DNA of 33,947 bases from assembly GCA_009602735.1 (NCBI GenBank), contig WELA01002181.1:1-33947 (forward strand), in the 5' to 3' direction. Of this stretch, positions 1 through 11,900 are shown one piece after another. Source of the stretch: Mesotaenium endlicherianum. Lineage: Eukaryota > Streptophyta > Zygnematophyceae > Zygnematales > Mesotaeniaceae. Below the pieces are notes generated by a model. That model saw only the letters and a list, made by a program, of their open reading frames with translations, did no database searches and was not told where the DNA came from. The first letter of the stretch is position 1. Each line of letters begins with the position of its first letter. A program made the position numbers and the translations under genes.

Positions 1-75
1 AAAGGTCAGCAGGCTGAACTTAATTAACTATTATATTTAAATGAATATTATATTTACTAATATACTGATTCATTA

Positions 76-172
76 CAGAGAGAGAGAGAATCCTGTGTTC
101 GTATCGTTGGTGGGAGCACGGGTAGAGAGTAGAGAGAGCAGAGTATTAGAGCGCAGATAGAGAGAGAGAGAG
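76..172. repeat. GA-rich low-complexity patches
   Basis: Two runs of alternating GA (about 76-90 and 156-172) are separated by GA-biased sequence. This is the same dinucleotide as the large repeat at the assembly gap in the enolase gene, so AG microsatellites are common in this genome. Confidence 0.7.
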
Positions 173-2134
173 TTGGTGGGACTCTTCATTTGCGACACCA
201 AATGTGAACAATGGAAGTCAAATTTCATTGTGCATATATGTGTGTTTATTTTATCTTGGTTTTCGTGTGAGTGAATTATAGAATCGTGGTATTGGTGTTG
301 GATCTTGTTTCCATTTTAATTGTATCGTAGAAGGCTATACACAAGAATCCTCTTTTGACACTAAAATGACGTGCTTACTATAGGAATCATATGAAGAATC
401 TGTAGTTTCTTACTGAGCGATGACTATTGTGTTGTTAGAATCTTCATTCTTGAGTTGTACACTTTTGCTTGTGGGATAATGAGTAAGATATTCATCATGT
501 GTGCGGTTTGGGAGACACTTCTTGGTCGACAATGATCGGTCACTAGTCGTTGAGTAGAAAATGGCGCTTTGTTTCTTCATCTCAATTTAATGATTTGCAT
601 GATTGTGTTACCTTTGTGAAGGCCAATATAAAGGGAGGACACGTATAGCTTTCTTTGAGCAACTTTTTGTCATTTTGTTCATTAACCTTCGACTTGCATG
701 TCGTAAATCAGATCTAGTGCCAATGTGCAAGTACGTGTTTATCGATCAATTTACGTGGGAAACTTAATTATTTATTTTGTTATTGTGTACTTTCTATGAG
801 GTATTGAGTCGCACAAATTTGCAAAACAGAGTGAGAACTTAAATGTGTACGAAGTTTAGTAGCTATGTACCCTATTAAAACCACCCAATCCTCCTTCTTG
901 TAGGATTGAATGCCGTTGTTTGCTTCAATGAAGTTACATCTATAGCTGGCTGATAAGCCTGTCTTTTTAATTGCCTCAAAAATTGTCGGCTATCTTGCTT
1001 CGTTCGCACGCTTTATATTTTCAGTCGCACGCGTAGTTGATAGCTTCACACGGAGCGACAACCGGGCTCCTTTCAGTCTCCCGCTTGCATATTACCCCCT
1101 AGTACCACCAGAGCGGTTGGTCGCTCAAGAAGATCCCCGGTACAGTGGCGTGTCGTCGGTCGGGATTCAGTGCGTCTTTCACACACTTTCACATGATTCA
1201 TCTCTCTGACGAGAGCTGACAGCTCCTGACACGATACAACGCATAAATGTGACCCGCTCAGTTTTTCTAAAATGTGAGTTGCTTTCCTTTGGATCAAGTG
1301 CCCCAAAGCGCACATTTTGCAAAAGTGAAATTGGGCACGAGCGCTCAAATCTCGTAGATGTCGTTTTTGGCAACTTTGCCCAAAAACTTGGGCCAAAGTT
1401 GGGAGCACAGGTTGGGTAGATTTTGCAATTCACAAAGCTGAAAGTGGTGAATTTGTAATTTGCCCAACAAATTCGAAGGGTCACGACTGGTCACGACTCG
1501 CGAGTCAAGACTCCACATGCGCCTACAAAATGGTGGGACGTAGATTGTCACCACCGTTGGGTGCCATGGCTCTGCCAGGTGTCCCTCGTGGCCAGCCAAG
1601 GAGCTCTGCTTCTTAATCTGTTTTTTGAAAGTCATTGGAAGTGAATTGGAAACCATTGGACTATTCAAGTCGGAAAGCCAAAGCATCATGCATAGAATGT
1701 CCCGAGTTTGCATTTGCTGCCCACGAGTTTGTAGTTTCTCCAATCAAGGCATGGACTCCGAGGCATGCTCCGAGGTGCCTGAAGGGCTGTTCGTCTTCGA
1801 CCAGAGCCACCCCCGAATGAAGATGCATTTTAGGAGAATCTTTATTTAGTAGGTGCGCTTGCTCGCCGGGGCCACTTTGTACAATTTCTGTCGATGTTTC
1901 AAGATTAACGCGATCGGACGCTCCATAGGTTCGAGCCACAACATTGGATCTCTGAATCTTTTTGAAGATGCCATCTTACTCGACCTTGCTAGTTTTCCTG
2001 GTAATTTTCTAGGCATTATCTGGGATAGGCCAAAATGGATGAACATATTTGAGAAACCGACAGCATCTACCAAGCCCCAATGAAGCCGGGAATACTCTCG
2101 CGGACGCATTTGGACAAAGGCTCAGCACAGTCTG

Positions 2135-2160
2135 GGCGCGGTAAAACTAGTATAAGTATA
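2135..2160 (+). promoter_or_regulatory. Probable core promoter of the first PhoX gene
   Basis: A TATA-like element, TATAAGTATA, lies at 2151-2160, about 75 bases before the start codon. Just upstream is GGCGCGGT (2135-2142). The same octamer lies at 8845-8852 before the second PhoX gene, at almost the same distance from the ATG (99 against 98 bases). The transcription start is inferred, not seen. Confidence 0.5.
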
Positions 2161-2233
2161 CAAGGGACTTTCCAATCTTCAGCCTCAGTTGTACCGAAGC
2201 CGCTTACAACTCACCTTCACCAGTTTCTCCATC

Positions 2234-5200
2234 ATGGCTGCTCTTCAGCTCGGGGTCTACCTTATTCTGGCCCTCGTTGCAGGAGTCTCGTGTCGTGAGG
2301 ACAGATCCCTTAGAGTCAGTACAAAGTCAATCTCTTTCAAGGGCATACCTGTTCCTGAGGGCGACAATATCAAGAAGTATACATCATTCGACACTGTCAC
2401 CATCAATGGAAAGACTATTAAGGTATACATGGCTTACCTTCACAATGTCAGTCCAATTGTCCATCTTGCCAGCAGAGCCTCTTGGCATGATGCGGACATG
2501 TCACACGGGACCGCCCATGCATCCACTACGTCGGGACGCCTTTTCTATACACTTGGACTCTGAAGACAGCTGCTTGCAGCTGCCTTTCTCATGGGTTCTC
2601 ATCTCGTGATCTGATCAGCATATCACGTGTCTTTGCATGTAAAATATAATGAGCTAGGGCTTTTTGAAACCAGGCCATAAAAATGTAACGTTTTTAACAG
2701 TTGAAGGAACCTGTGACGCGTATTTTGCAAGGTGGAGAATACCAGTCTCGGTGTTGTTGTGATGTTCACTTGCTCGAGCTGCAGACCAGTCAGCGCTGAA
2801 AGTATCATGAAGTTCAAGTGTCACCCGATTGCCCCGTCTCGTCATTTGAGCATGACGTTGAGTTGCTGAGTAGAATTTGTGCATTACATGTGGTGCAGAC
2901 TCAGTACTATCCCATTTTACAGACGGGAAATGACTATCCTGCATTTGAGGCGGGAAAGACATGGAGGGCAGGGACAATTTTGGATATCTATGGAGTGCCA
3001 TTGACTGCTAACGATTCAGCTGATGCTGCCCCTGATAACGCCAAGGACTACGACAGGTCCAGCTTGTTTGTAAAGTTTGGGTCCGTCTGGGCGTTCACAC
3101 AGAACGAGAAGTAAGTTCAATACGCTTCGAGGTGTTTTTGTCAGCTTGTTCAGCTTGCATGAAAGTTGTTGATACCATGTTCTCGATGCATGCCTTCATG
3201 TTTCTATGCTCTTCTTGTTAAAGGTTAACTTATAACCAATACGTGTACTTCAGGTGGGGGTAAGGGAACTGTCAAATTAATGGACGGGTGTCCTTATATG
3301 TTCTTAATGTCTTCCTCGTGGAAGGTCGTAGGGAAGTGGATGTCATGTTTGGCCGCTTTATGTATTCTCTGGCCTGGTCCTGGCAGTGCCTTCGGCAATT
3401 TATACCTGTTGAAGCTGGCCCAGAACGCGAAGACAGGGAAGCTCTCCATTGCCAACGCAAAGACAGTGAACTTGGGGGCAGCCAACGGGCTCGAGTAAGT
3501 CACACTCGTTGGGCATACACTCTATCTCTTTGCTACTGCTTCTTCAGCTGTTTCTCCCCCTCTTCTGGGTCTATTCGACACTGCTACTCCTTCGCCTTAC
3601 TTTTTCTGGAGTCATCAAAGAGCTTTTGCCCATTAATGATGCTGTCTGTGTATGTACCCCTTCTACGAAGCTTAGGGAAGGCGCCAACTACGCTTTAGAT
3701 TTGCATGCACACAATAGCCCAATCTTTCCATTGATTGCAACACGTGTCTTGCAGCCGCCCCTGCTCTGGGAGCTTCACATCATGGGGCACGCACCTCGCC
3801 TCCGAGGAAGACGCTCCCAATGCCCGCGACTGGGGTTCAAGCGCCACCCCTGTCCTTCCCCAGCAGCAGCTCGTCCACCGCCTGGCCTCGTGGAAGGACC
3901 TCAACCCCTACTGGTGGGTCATTCCACGTGCAGTTGATTATTTGAACGTCCTTGCCGCTTGGTTGGAGCTTGTGGCCCTTGCTGCGTACTGGCTATGTGA
4001 CCTCGTGTCGAATGATGCGTACGTGATTCTGGCTGGCTGGCTGCCCTCGATCTGCCCAACTGATGGCAAACTGTGTTTTATATCAGGTATGGGTGGATCC
4101 TTGAGGCCAAGCTCCTGAACAACAAGGGTGACGTGAAGGTGGGCAAGCGGTACTCTCTGGGTCGCCAGAGCTGGGAGGTTGGTCTCACGCTTCCCGACAA
4201 CAAGGTGGTCTTGGGAACCGATGACCAGAGCTCCGGTGGAATGCTGACCATGTTCGTGGCCACCAAACCCGGTGACCTCACCCAGGTATGCAAAAGCCGC
4301 TTCGGGTTGCTCTTGGTGGGCCATGGTGCTCTGAAACCAAGTTGAAATGTGAGGACACATGTGGGTAGCTAGTTTGGCATCGCTGAGCTGGTCCTTGGAC
4401 AAAGATGTGTGTATGATCTGGAAAAACTGAACAATTGTCGCGTCGTGAGCATGGGGGCCTGTCCTGCTGAATCTTACAGGGAAGGTTGTACGGCGCCAAG
4501 CTGACACAGCTCAGCGCAGAGAAGGGTGGCAAGTTCAGCATTGAGTGGATTGAGCTTAACGCCAACCAGGTGGTTCACGAGAAGCTTATCAAGGATGCCA
4601 TCGACTGTAAGTCTCTAGTGCCTCTGCTTAACCTTTGATGACAGCTGGCACATGCGAGGCACATATCTAGCTGGAATGCCCGCACATCCCAGATTACAAT
4701 CTCCGAGATCTTCATCACCAAAGCATGTGTCTTCCTTGTGTTGGCAGATAAAACTTACAACGAGTCGAAAGTGAAGTTCGCCGACATGTTCGACGTTGAG
4801 TAAGTCCAAGCTGGCAAAGCCCTCCACTCTAGCTGGCCCAGATCTTTTGTCGTGGGCTATGCACCCAAGTATTTAATTTGTCATTCCCAAGGATTACCCT
4901 CACATTCTTGTGAACTTTCTGACCTGTTCCATGTGTGCACACTTTCCAGGCCTGTGAAGATGGACGCCAATGGAAAGCCATTGGAGCCATCCAAGGGCTT
5001 CAGACTGGTCCGCACACTCGGCACCAGGCTGGAGGCACTCAGGGTATGCTCCTATTGACTATATTCAATATATTCATTGTGCACGGCCCCACTTGACATG
5101 AATTGCTACCTGGATACAGATGCATTGCGATTTTGAAGCTCTCCATAAGGTAGGGTCCGGGGGCTGATGGTGTTGTAACTGACTAAGGTTTTACTTGTTA

Positions 5201-6315
5201 ATTATCGACAGCTGAGGCCTGGTATGCGAGCATACGCGTCGCGTCTGGAGACTCAGCGCATGGTGGGCTACGTTGGCGCTACCCTTGAGCTGACTAAGGT
5301 GGAGGGGCTGACGTACGACACCAACCGCAACCTGGTCTACATGGCTAGCACGTCTGTCCGCAGGGCTATGACAGCAGGCTCCTCCAACGATGTGGGTGGC
5401 CCCGACCAAGTCCGCCTGCCCCGCAACGAGCCAGGAACTGTGTACAAGTGAGCAACCTTGCCCCTGTTTCTGCACGCTTTTCTCGCATTTCCTGTTGACC
5501 TTATTCGTTCGACTACTTAAGCTTGTTAGGCGGAGTTGCAAAAGGCCTGGTTTGTCATGTTACTGCATACACCCCGTCCATGTCTTTCATTCATAGTTCT
5601 GTGCCTGACATACATTATCTTTGTGCCAGGCTGAAGCTAGGATACAATGCTAAAGTGAGAAGTTTCTTTGTACCGCACACCATGGAGGCTGAGGTTGAGG
5701 CTTTCGGGTTCAACGAGACCGCTGGGGATGTGAACAACACCCCCCAAGACTCCATCGCGTCGCCCGACAACGTGTCGTACATGAACAAGTACCAGACGCT
5801 GCTCATCAGCGAGGACTGCGACACCCAGCACCTCAACAACTATTTGTGGGCCCACGACACAGTGTAAGCAGTTAGCCTGGACATCATTTTTTAACGCAAC
5901 AGTTTCCACCTTTCGCTTGTGTTTGAGGCGTTGAATCTACAAAAATCGAAGGTTGATTTCTCTTTTAAATGAGGCTTGAAATTACAGATATATGTTCCCA
6001 CTTCATATCAGGCAAGAGGTTTAGGGGTTGAAGAGCTGATTAGTCTTTTTAATATAATCTTCATTGGCATGCTTCCGTACCAAGATAGAGCAATGTGGCA
6101 ATATAGGTGGCTCTGTCATCCTGATTATAGCCCTTTTGTTACGCTTTTCTTGCAGGTCCAAGAAGTTGACCCGCCTATTTGCCTCCCCAGAGGAGGCTGA
6201 GGTGACCAGCGGGTACTACTTCCCTAATGTCGGAAGATTTTCGTACCTTACGGCGACTGTGCAGCATGCACCTACATATTCTATTTTTGGAGCCTGGACC
6301 TTCCCAAGAGAGTAA
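2234..6315 (+). CDS. PHOX: PhoX/DUF839-family secreted phosphatase, tandem copy A
   Basis: Eleven coding exons: 2234-2422, 2899-3110, 3387-3494, 3755-3913, 4087-4285, 4480-4606, 4748-4799, 4950-5043, 5212-5447, 5630-5863 and 6156-6315, joined by GT-AG introns into 589 aa. Residues 1-20 form a signal peptide (hydrophobic core GVYLILALVAGVSC), so the product is probably secreted. PhoX/DUF839 hallmarks are a PCSGSFTSWGTHLASEE segment (Cys173, equivalent to the conserved Cys of the PhoX metal site), a GTRLEAL segment, SPDNVSYMNKYQTLLISED, and a C-terminal AEVTSGYYFP...QHAP block. PhoX enzymes release phosphate from organic esters using Ca and Fe. That this protein is a phosphatase is inferred from the family; some DUF839 proteins are uncharacterised. 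The start ATG has a good context (atcATGG) and aligns with copy B. Exons 1-3 and 11 use more A/T at third positions than exons 4-10, which is unlike the uniformly GC-rich copy B. Confidence 0.85.
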
Positions 6316-7910
6316 ATCTTTTGAATTGTGACAAAGGGACGTCCTTCAATATCCTGGTAGTTTACTGATTGTGGCTTTTAGATATACCTGATTTGTCCAA
6401 CAATGAGGCTTCTTACTTATTTGTAGGCAATAATCAGCCCTCAGTAACGAGATGTAGTGGTGCTGATGTTTGCTGTCTGGCAACTATGTTGAGTAATTTT
6501 ATCTTCCTTTGTGAACGGAGCAATTTGTTTTGTACGACTTTGAAGTAAATACTGGTTCGACAAGGCACCCTACAAATATGTATGTGGTGTGGCAGAGTGC
6601 GGGTTTGAGCGGCTCAGCCATATGAGATGTGCGATGCTGATACAAAAATCTCAATTCAAAGTTGAGACTAAAAGCTCAATTTTGGGTTGCAAGGCTCCAG
6701 CTCTGCAGCAATGGCAAACATCCATGAAATAAGGATGGTCCCCCCTAAGCCCTATTCAAGCTCATTTGTATCCAGCTGCCTGAAATGTGAGAATTGAACG
6801 CGGCATGGTTGGTGGGAAAGAAACCCACTTCTACTCAAACCCGAAACACCAGATGGCTGCTTTTAGCTCCACTTATTTGTAGTGCAAGGTTTGTGCAGCC
6901 AATGTCAGGCTTTTATTATATTTGCGTTTCTTGGTATACCATATATTTGAAAGTGAGGGTCATGGGGGGCGCCTTGCTGATAGAAGCAATTTCCCTTCCT
7001 CTTTCATATCCCCCCCTCCCCCGCTGGAGCTTCGGTCATTTCCCCCAACCTCTTGTTTTCAGTCGATCATTCCTCAATGGTATGATATACTTTGGAGCAA
7101 TCACATCCATTACGCGCGAAACTCCACTACTCAGCGCCCAAATTACATCCCTGTCTCTAAATTAGGCAGCAACTAGGACTTATATGCCTCCATGCAACAA
7201 TCTATTAGTAGCACTATCTCTCACTGCCTGACGTAGGAATGGACGGAGGAACGTTCCTCAGGCCGTGGTGAAGAAATGTGAGACAGAGCCACATGATTAT
7301 TTGCATGTGTTATACATGTGAGACACCGTCTCCATAATAGCGCAGAAGCAGCACCTCGACTTGATCTGGACTATTAACTTATAAAGATCAATAAATACTC
7401 ATATAGAGACGCATAATGCCCTGACAAGCCAGGCGCTTGTGACTTTGTGTGACGCAGTATGATGTCATAGCAAGCAGTATGAGAGGCACCTTTCTCGTGT
7501 GTTACGGCGTAAAGGATTGTAAGCCTTCACGGTATATTCCTCCTCCCGCACTGTAATGACGGTCGGGCATAACTGGGCAGAACACATAATCCTACTCCCA
7601 TACACACAAATAATCGCAAGGACTAGCGGAGGCCAACGAAGGCTAGCCCGGTGAGCAACGGTGTAAGGCCGGTCGCAGAGGCAAGCGAAGGTCTTCCAAT
7701 AAAAGACGACCCCAAACCAAAATATTATGTGGAACCGATTCACGCACGGGCTGCCCACAAAGACTGTATATTGTATCATAATAACCTACTGTATCCTGTG
7801 GTATCATGCGCAAGCATGTGCCATTTGTGCTCACTTGTGCCCTCTGTGGTAATTGTTTGGCACCGACTTCGAAAGACGGACTTGCCGAAGGTAGCGTGGC
7901 AGTTGCTAGG

Positions 7911-7960
7911 GGAGGCCAACCTGGGCCACATTCGGCCAAATTGGGCCAAACCAGGCCAAA
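7911..7960. repeat. Period-10 tandem array with GGCCAAA core
   Basis: Five consecutive 10-base units share the core GGCCAAA; the first ends in C and the second reads GGCCACA. The three bases before the core vary between units while the core is kept. The array lies about 1 kb upstream of the second PhoX start codon. Confidence 0.75.
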
Positions 7961-8370
7961 GCTCACGTTTTTACGCGTTGCCTGTTCGTTGCCATGGTTG
8001 TCCGTACCCATACGCATTGTCTAGTGTACTGCCGACAGTAACCCCCGGTCACCCACAGCACCCTTGAAGCTTTTCATGCCGGCTCAAACGTTCTTGTGAC
8101 TTTTCTTGGGAACCATATATTGCATACTATTTATCATTTTCTTTTTGTATACCGACAATATGAAATATTTAGGGGCATTTCAACACTAGCTAGAAGGTCC
8201 CACTGGCTTTGATCGTTGTACATCTGCACAAACACAAAACCTTCTGTTATTATGAATAACAGGGAATGGAACAACTCGAAAGTACATACATACACATTAT
8301 GTACGTTTTGAATTGCCCCTCTCACGCCGATGGTTTATGTTAAGTAAAAGTTGGGCAGAGGAACCCCTTC

Positions 8371-8395
8371 AAATGCCTTAAATGCCTTAAATGCC
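8371..8395. repeat. Period-9 short tandem repeat
   Basis: The unit AAATGCCTT is repeated almost three times without change in the spacer between the PhoX genes. Confidence 0.7.
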
Positions 8396-8844
8396 CATAT
8401 CGGAAGCAAGCCTCGTCGAGGCATAATTGGCCACGACAGCACTACTCACGTAATATTACCAATTCGGAAAGCCACGGCCCACTCAAACTAAAAACACCAG
8501 TTATCACCGTGAAGGAAAACCGGTAGATGGAACACTCTTCACCAGTCTTCACCCGACTGGAGCTATGGAAGTGCTTTTTTTTTGTGAGGGGTGCTTGGCT
8601 CGGGGGGGGGTCTCTCTGTCAGTGACTTCTGTATTGTTCTGTACACTACTGCTTCTCGATCAGACCGCGGTTGCATGAGGAAGCTACAAAATTTGCTGAG
8701 AGCAGCAACTTGAGAATCTTGGAGAAGATGCCATTATATTCTTGGTGTCCCGTTTCTTACACGCTGGCCTTTCCAGGAGAAGGTTCTCATGGGCAGCGTT
8801 GGCGCGAACAGCAGCGCAGGCCCGACAAAGCGCCAGGACTCCTT

Positions 8845-8877
8845 GGCGCGGTTAGCCATGAAGGACTTGTATATATA
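8845..8877 (+). promoter_or_regulatory. Probable core promoter of the second PhoX gene
   Basis: A clear TATA box, TATATATA, lies at 8870-8877, 66 bases before the start codon. This would place transcription start near 8900 and give a short 5' UTR. The octamer GGCGCGGT at 8845-8852 is shared with the promoter of copy A at nearly the same distance from the ATG. Confidence 0.6.
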
Positions 8878-8942
8878 GCGAGCAGCTGCACAGAGGTGTT
8901 CGTCCCTTCTCTCTTCCTCGAAGTTCACTAAATCACAGCACC

Positions 8943-11900
8943 ATGGCTGCCCTCCGCCTTGGAGTTTTTCTTCTTCTGGCCCTCTCAGTGGGTGTCTCCT
9001 GCCGTGAGGACAGGTCTCTCAAGACCTCATTCAAGTCCATTTCATTCAAGGGAATCCCAGTCCCTGAGGGTGATGCTCAGAAGACGTACAATGCCTTCGA
9101 CACAGTGACCATCTCCGGAAAGACCATCAAGGTATACAACTGACGCAGCTCACAGAAGCTCCACAGTCACCTAGATACGCTGTCTCCAGCCGCGGTGCTT
9201 CTATTTGCCCCAAAAACAATATGAATGCCTTATCTTAGGCTGTGAAATTTGACTGATCAACGCGGCCTCAGCTTGGCCTCAGCTTCTTTAAGCTTAGCAT
9301 TCTCCAATCAGATTGGCCCAGACCCTGAAAAACACCTGTAAGCTCATCCAGCTGCCTCATGAAGTATACCTGTAACTGAGCTGAGGCCTATGTCTTAGTT
9401 TCTGGTAACAACTAGCATGTTTCCTCCGCTCATACAACTGGGTATTGGAGGAACCTGTCCCAGCTGTATCTGCATGGCCTCCTGCGCTTCATCACCCAAT
9501 TATGACGTGCCGAGCACGTGCTACAGCGTACGTAGTAAACGAGAGCGTCCAGCTGTAGCAGGGACTGCTCTTCACGCCTCTGCGAGCAAGCAGCTGACCA
9601 GTTGGGCAGCGACTCGCATAAGTGTTGGAGCAGGAGCTTGAGCTGGCTGCGCTGCCCTTGACTAGTGCAGGAAGAGTCACCCACGGTGTAGAGGCTTAGA
9701 GCTCTGCACGCTCTAGGTGGTGCCTTCCGCACGCACTTTTGGTCCCTCTTCTCTGGAGCGCCTGCTGCCTGTTCCAGACACCCTGCTCTTCAAGATGAAT
9801 GAACCACCTCTCACGCGAGCTCAATCCCAGGTGTACGAATCCTTGCGGAGTTGCTGGCGCAGTTTTCATTCTGACTGATAGGTGTATGATTGGAGGGTGA
9901 CTCTGAGCAGACCAAGTACTACGCCATTCTGAAGACGGGCACCACCTACCCCGCCTTCGAGGCCGGTAAGACGTGGAGGGCGGGCACAGTGCTCGACGTG
10001 CACGGAGTGCCCCTCACGGCCGCTGACTCGTCCGACTCGAACCCCGACAATGCCAAGGACTACGACAGGTCCAGCCTGTTCGAGAAGTTTGGCTCCATCT
10101 GGTCCTTCACCCACAATGAGAAGTGAGCCCCCCCCCCCCCATCCTCCCCAAGCTGCTGCGCGTGCGCACGTTGGTGCGTGTTGGTGCAGTGCTGTCAACC
10201 AGCTCAATACCATTCACATGCTTAAGGTTTTTTGCAAACTGTGTTTGTCTCTGCACGTGTATGAGCATGCAGTAGCAGTATATGAGAACCATGTGCTGAT
10301 CTGTAGGCATCTTGCCTCTTTTGTCACTCTGCTCATGTGGCATTGTGAAATGTGGTTCTGTGCTGACGTCTGGAGGTGCTTGCGTTTCTTTGACTGGGGT
10401 GTGGTGGCACCAGCGCTCTTGGAAACCTGATGCTGCTGAAGCTCCACCAGGATCCCAAGACCGGCAAGCTCTCTGTTGCCAACGGCAAGTCTGTCGCCCT
10501 TGGGCCTGTCAATGGCCTCGAGTAAGCACACGCACTTGCCCCCCCCCCCACTCTCTCTCTCTCTCTAGCACACATGCATCCACTCCTATGTGGTGTACTC
10601 CTGCCTGTGTCATCGGAGGAGGTATTTTCATTTGTCGAAATGGATCAGCCTGCTGTTTGCTGCATTGTGCCCAGTCCGTCTTGATTTCCAGCCACATCTG
10701 ATTATTTGAAAAGGCACCAGATTAAAGGATCAGCTCAAAATTGCTCGCTTCCTGGGCACTCCTCAGCTCACGATGCCACTGATCGTCGTAGCAGACCTTC
10801 CAGTCATTCGGGGCCCTTCTCATGGGTGGCATAATCTTCTCACCTCTCTCTGCTTACAATCTTGAGCCTACTCACCTTGCTCCCTATGGTGCATTCATGA
10901 TGCAGTCGCCCTTGCTCCGGGAGCCTGACCCCGTGGACCACCCACTTGGCGTCCGAGGAGGACAACCCCAATGCCAACGGCTGGGGCTCCGGCTCCGCTG
11001 TCCTTCCCCAGCAGGTCCTCTTCCACCGCCTGTCCTCGTGGAAGGATCTCAACCCCTACTGGTATGAGAACAATCCCCCCCTCCTCCCTCCCCCCCCTCC
11101 TTTCTATGACCTGTCAAGTCGACTATGAATGACCCGCCTGTGCACTCTGCAGGAGCGGCTGTAGTCACCCCTATTATTCGTGAAGTGAATTATGCTATGA
11201 TGTGGGGGCCTTCTCTCAAGCTTGAGTGCATCAGTGATCGTCCAAGGGCATTGCCCACCTGCTCACCTCTGCCCCTTCTTGCTTTGCCACGGCGTGCGCG
11301 TGCGCAGGTACGGGTGGGTCACTGAGGCCAAGCTGCTGAGCAAGAAGGGCGATGTGAAGGTGGCCAAGCGATACGCCATGGGCCGCCAGAACTGGGAGCT
11401 CTCGCTGGTGCTGCCCGACAAGCGCACCGCTGTGGGCACCGACGACCAGAGCTCCGGCGGCATGTTCACCATGTTTGTGGCCTCCAGGGCTGGCGACCTC
11501 ACCAAGGTGCGAGTGTAGTTGCACTCTCTCTCTCTCTCCCTCTTTTCTCTCACTACCTCTCTCCAAACTTCTCTACCCCCTCTCTCTCTCCTTCTCCCTC
11601 CCTCTCTGTTTGTTCTTTACTGTCCTATTCCTGATCAACGTCCACGCCTTGCTTCTTGTGGTACCCGGTAGTAGCCTCTCTTCATGCTCTGCTGCAGTTT
11701 CCACCTTCTGGCACCTTCATTTGTTGTGAAGGCTTTCCTGCAGTCTTGTCTCCTTCCCCAGAATCTGTGCAGGAGCAAGCGTCACGTGTACGTGGAGCTC
11801 AAGAATGTGTGGTGCACGTGTGCCCATTGCTCTCTGTTGTACTCTGCAGGGAAAGCTGTATGGTGCCAAGCTAACGCAGACGAGCGCGGAGAAGGGTGGA

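Larger units (their letters stand above)
1..2233. other. Upstream intergenic region, no recognisable gene
   Basis: No open frame here resembles a known protein, and none has splice sites that extend it into one. The first 860 bases are AT-rich with GA-rich patches (76-90 and 156-172). The stretch 1300-1800 is more GC-balanced and has short overlapping frames on both strands that look like chance. The last 280 bases before the first PhoX gene carry a segment that is also found upstream of the second PhoX gene, so that part is probably promoter. Confidence 0.6.
6316..8942. other. Spacer between the tandem PhoX genes
   Basis: About 2.6 kb with no recognisable coding sequence or RNA gene. It should hold the 3' UTR of copy A and the promoter of copy B. 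It includes a period-10 array at 7911-7960, a period-9 array at 8371-8395, and short homopolymer runs of T and G near 8575-8610. Open frames at 6794-7165 and 7651-8067 are short and resemble nothing I know. Confidence 0.6.

Noticed and set aside
1345..1743. 132-residue - strand frame in the left intergenic region
   Set aside because: No recognisable motif, no matching splice sites and overlapping competing frames; treated as chance.
3938..4507. 189-residue antisense open frame inside PhoX copy A
   Set aside because: It overlaps well-supported exons 5 and 6 on the other strand; GC-rich coding exons often leave such antisense frames.
7532..7539. GTATATTC, matching the GNATATNC phosphate-response site, upstream of PhoX copy B
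   Set aside because: The motif has six fixed bases, so several matches are expected in 34 kb by chance. This one is 1.4 kb from the gene, and copy A has no counterpart near its promoter.
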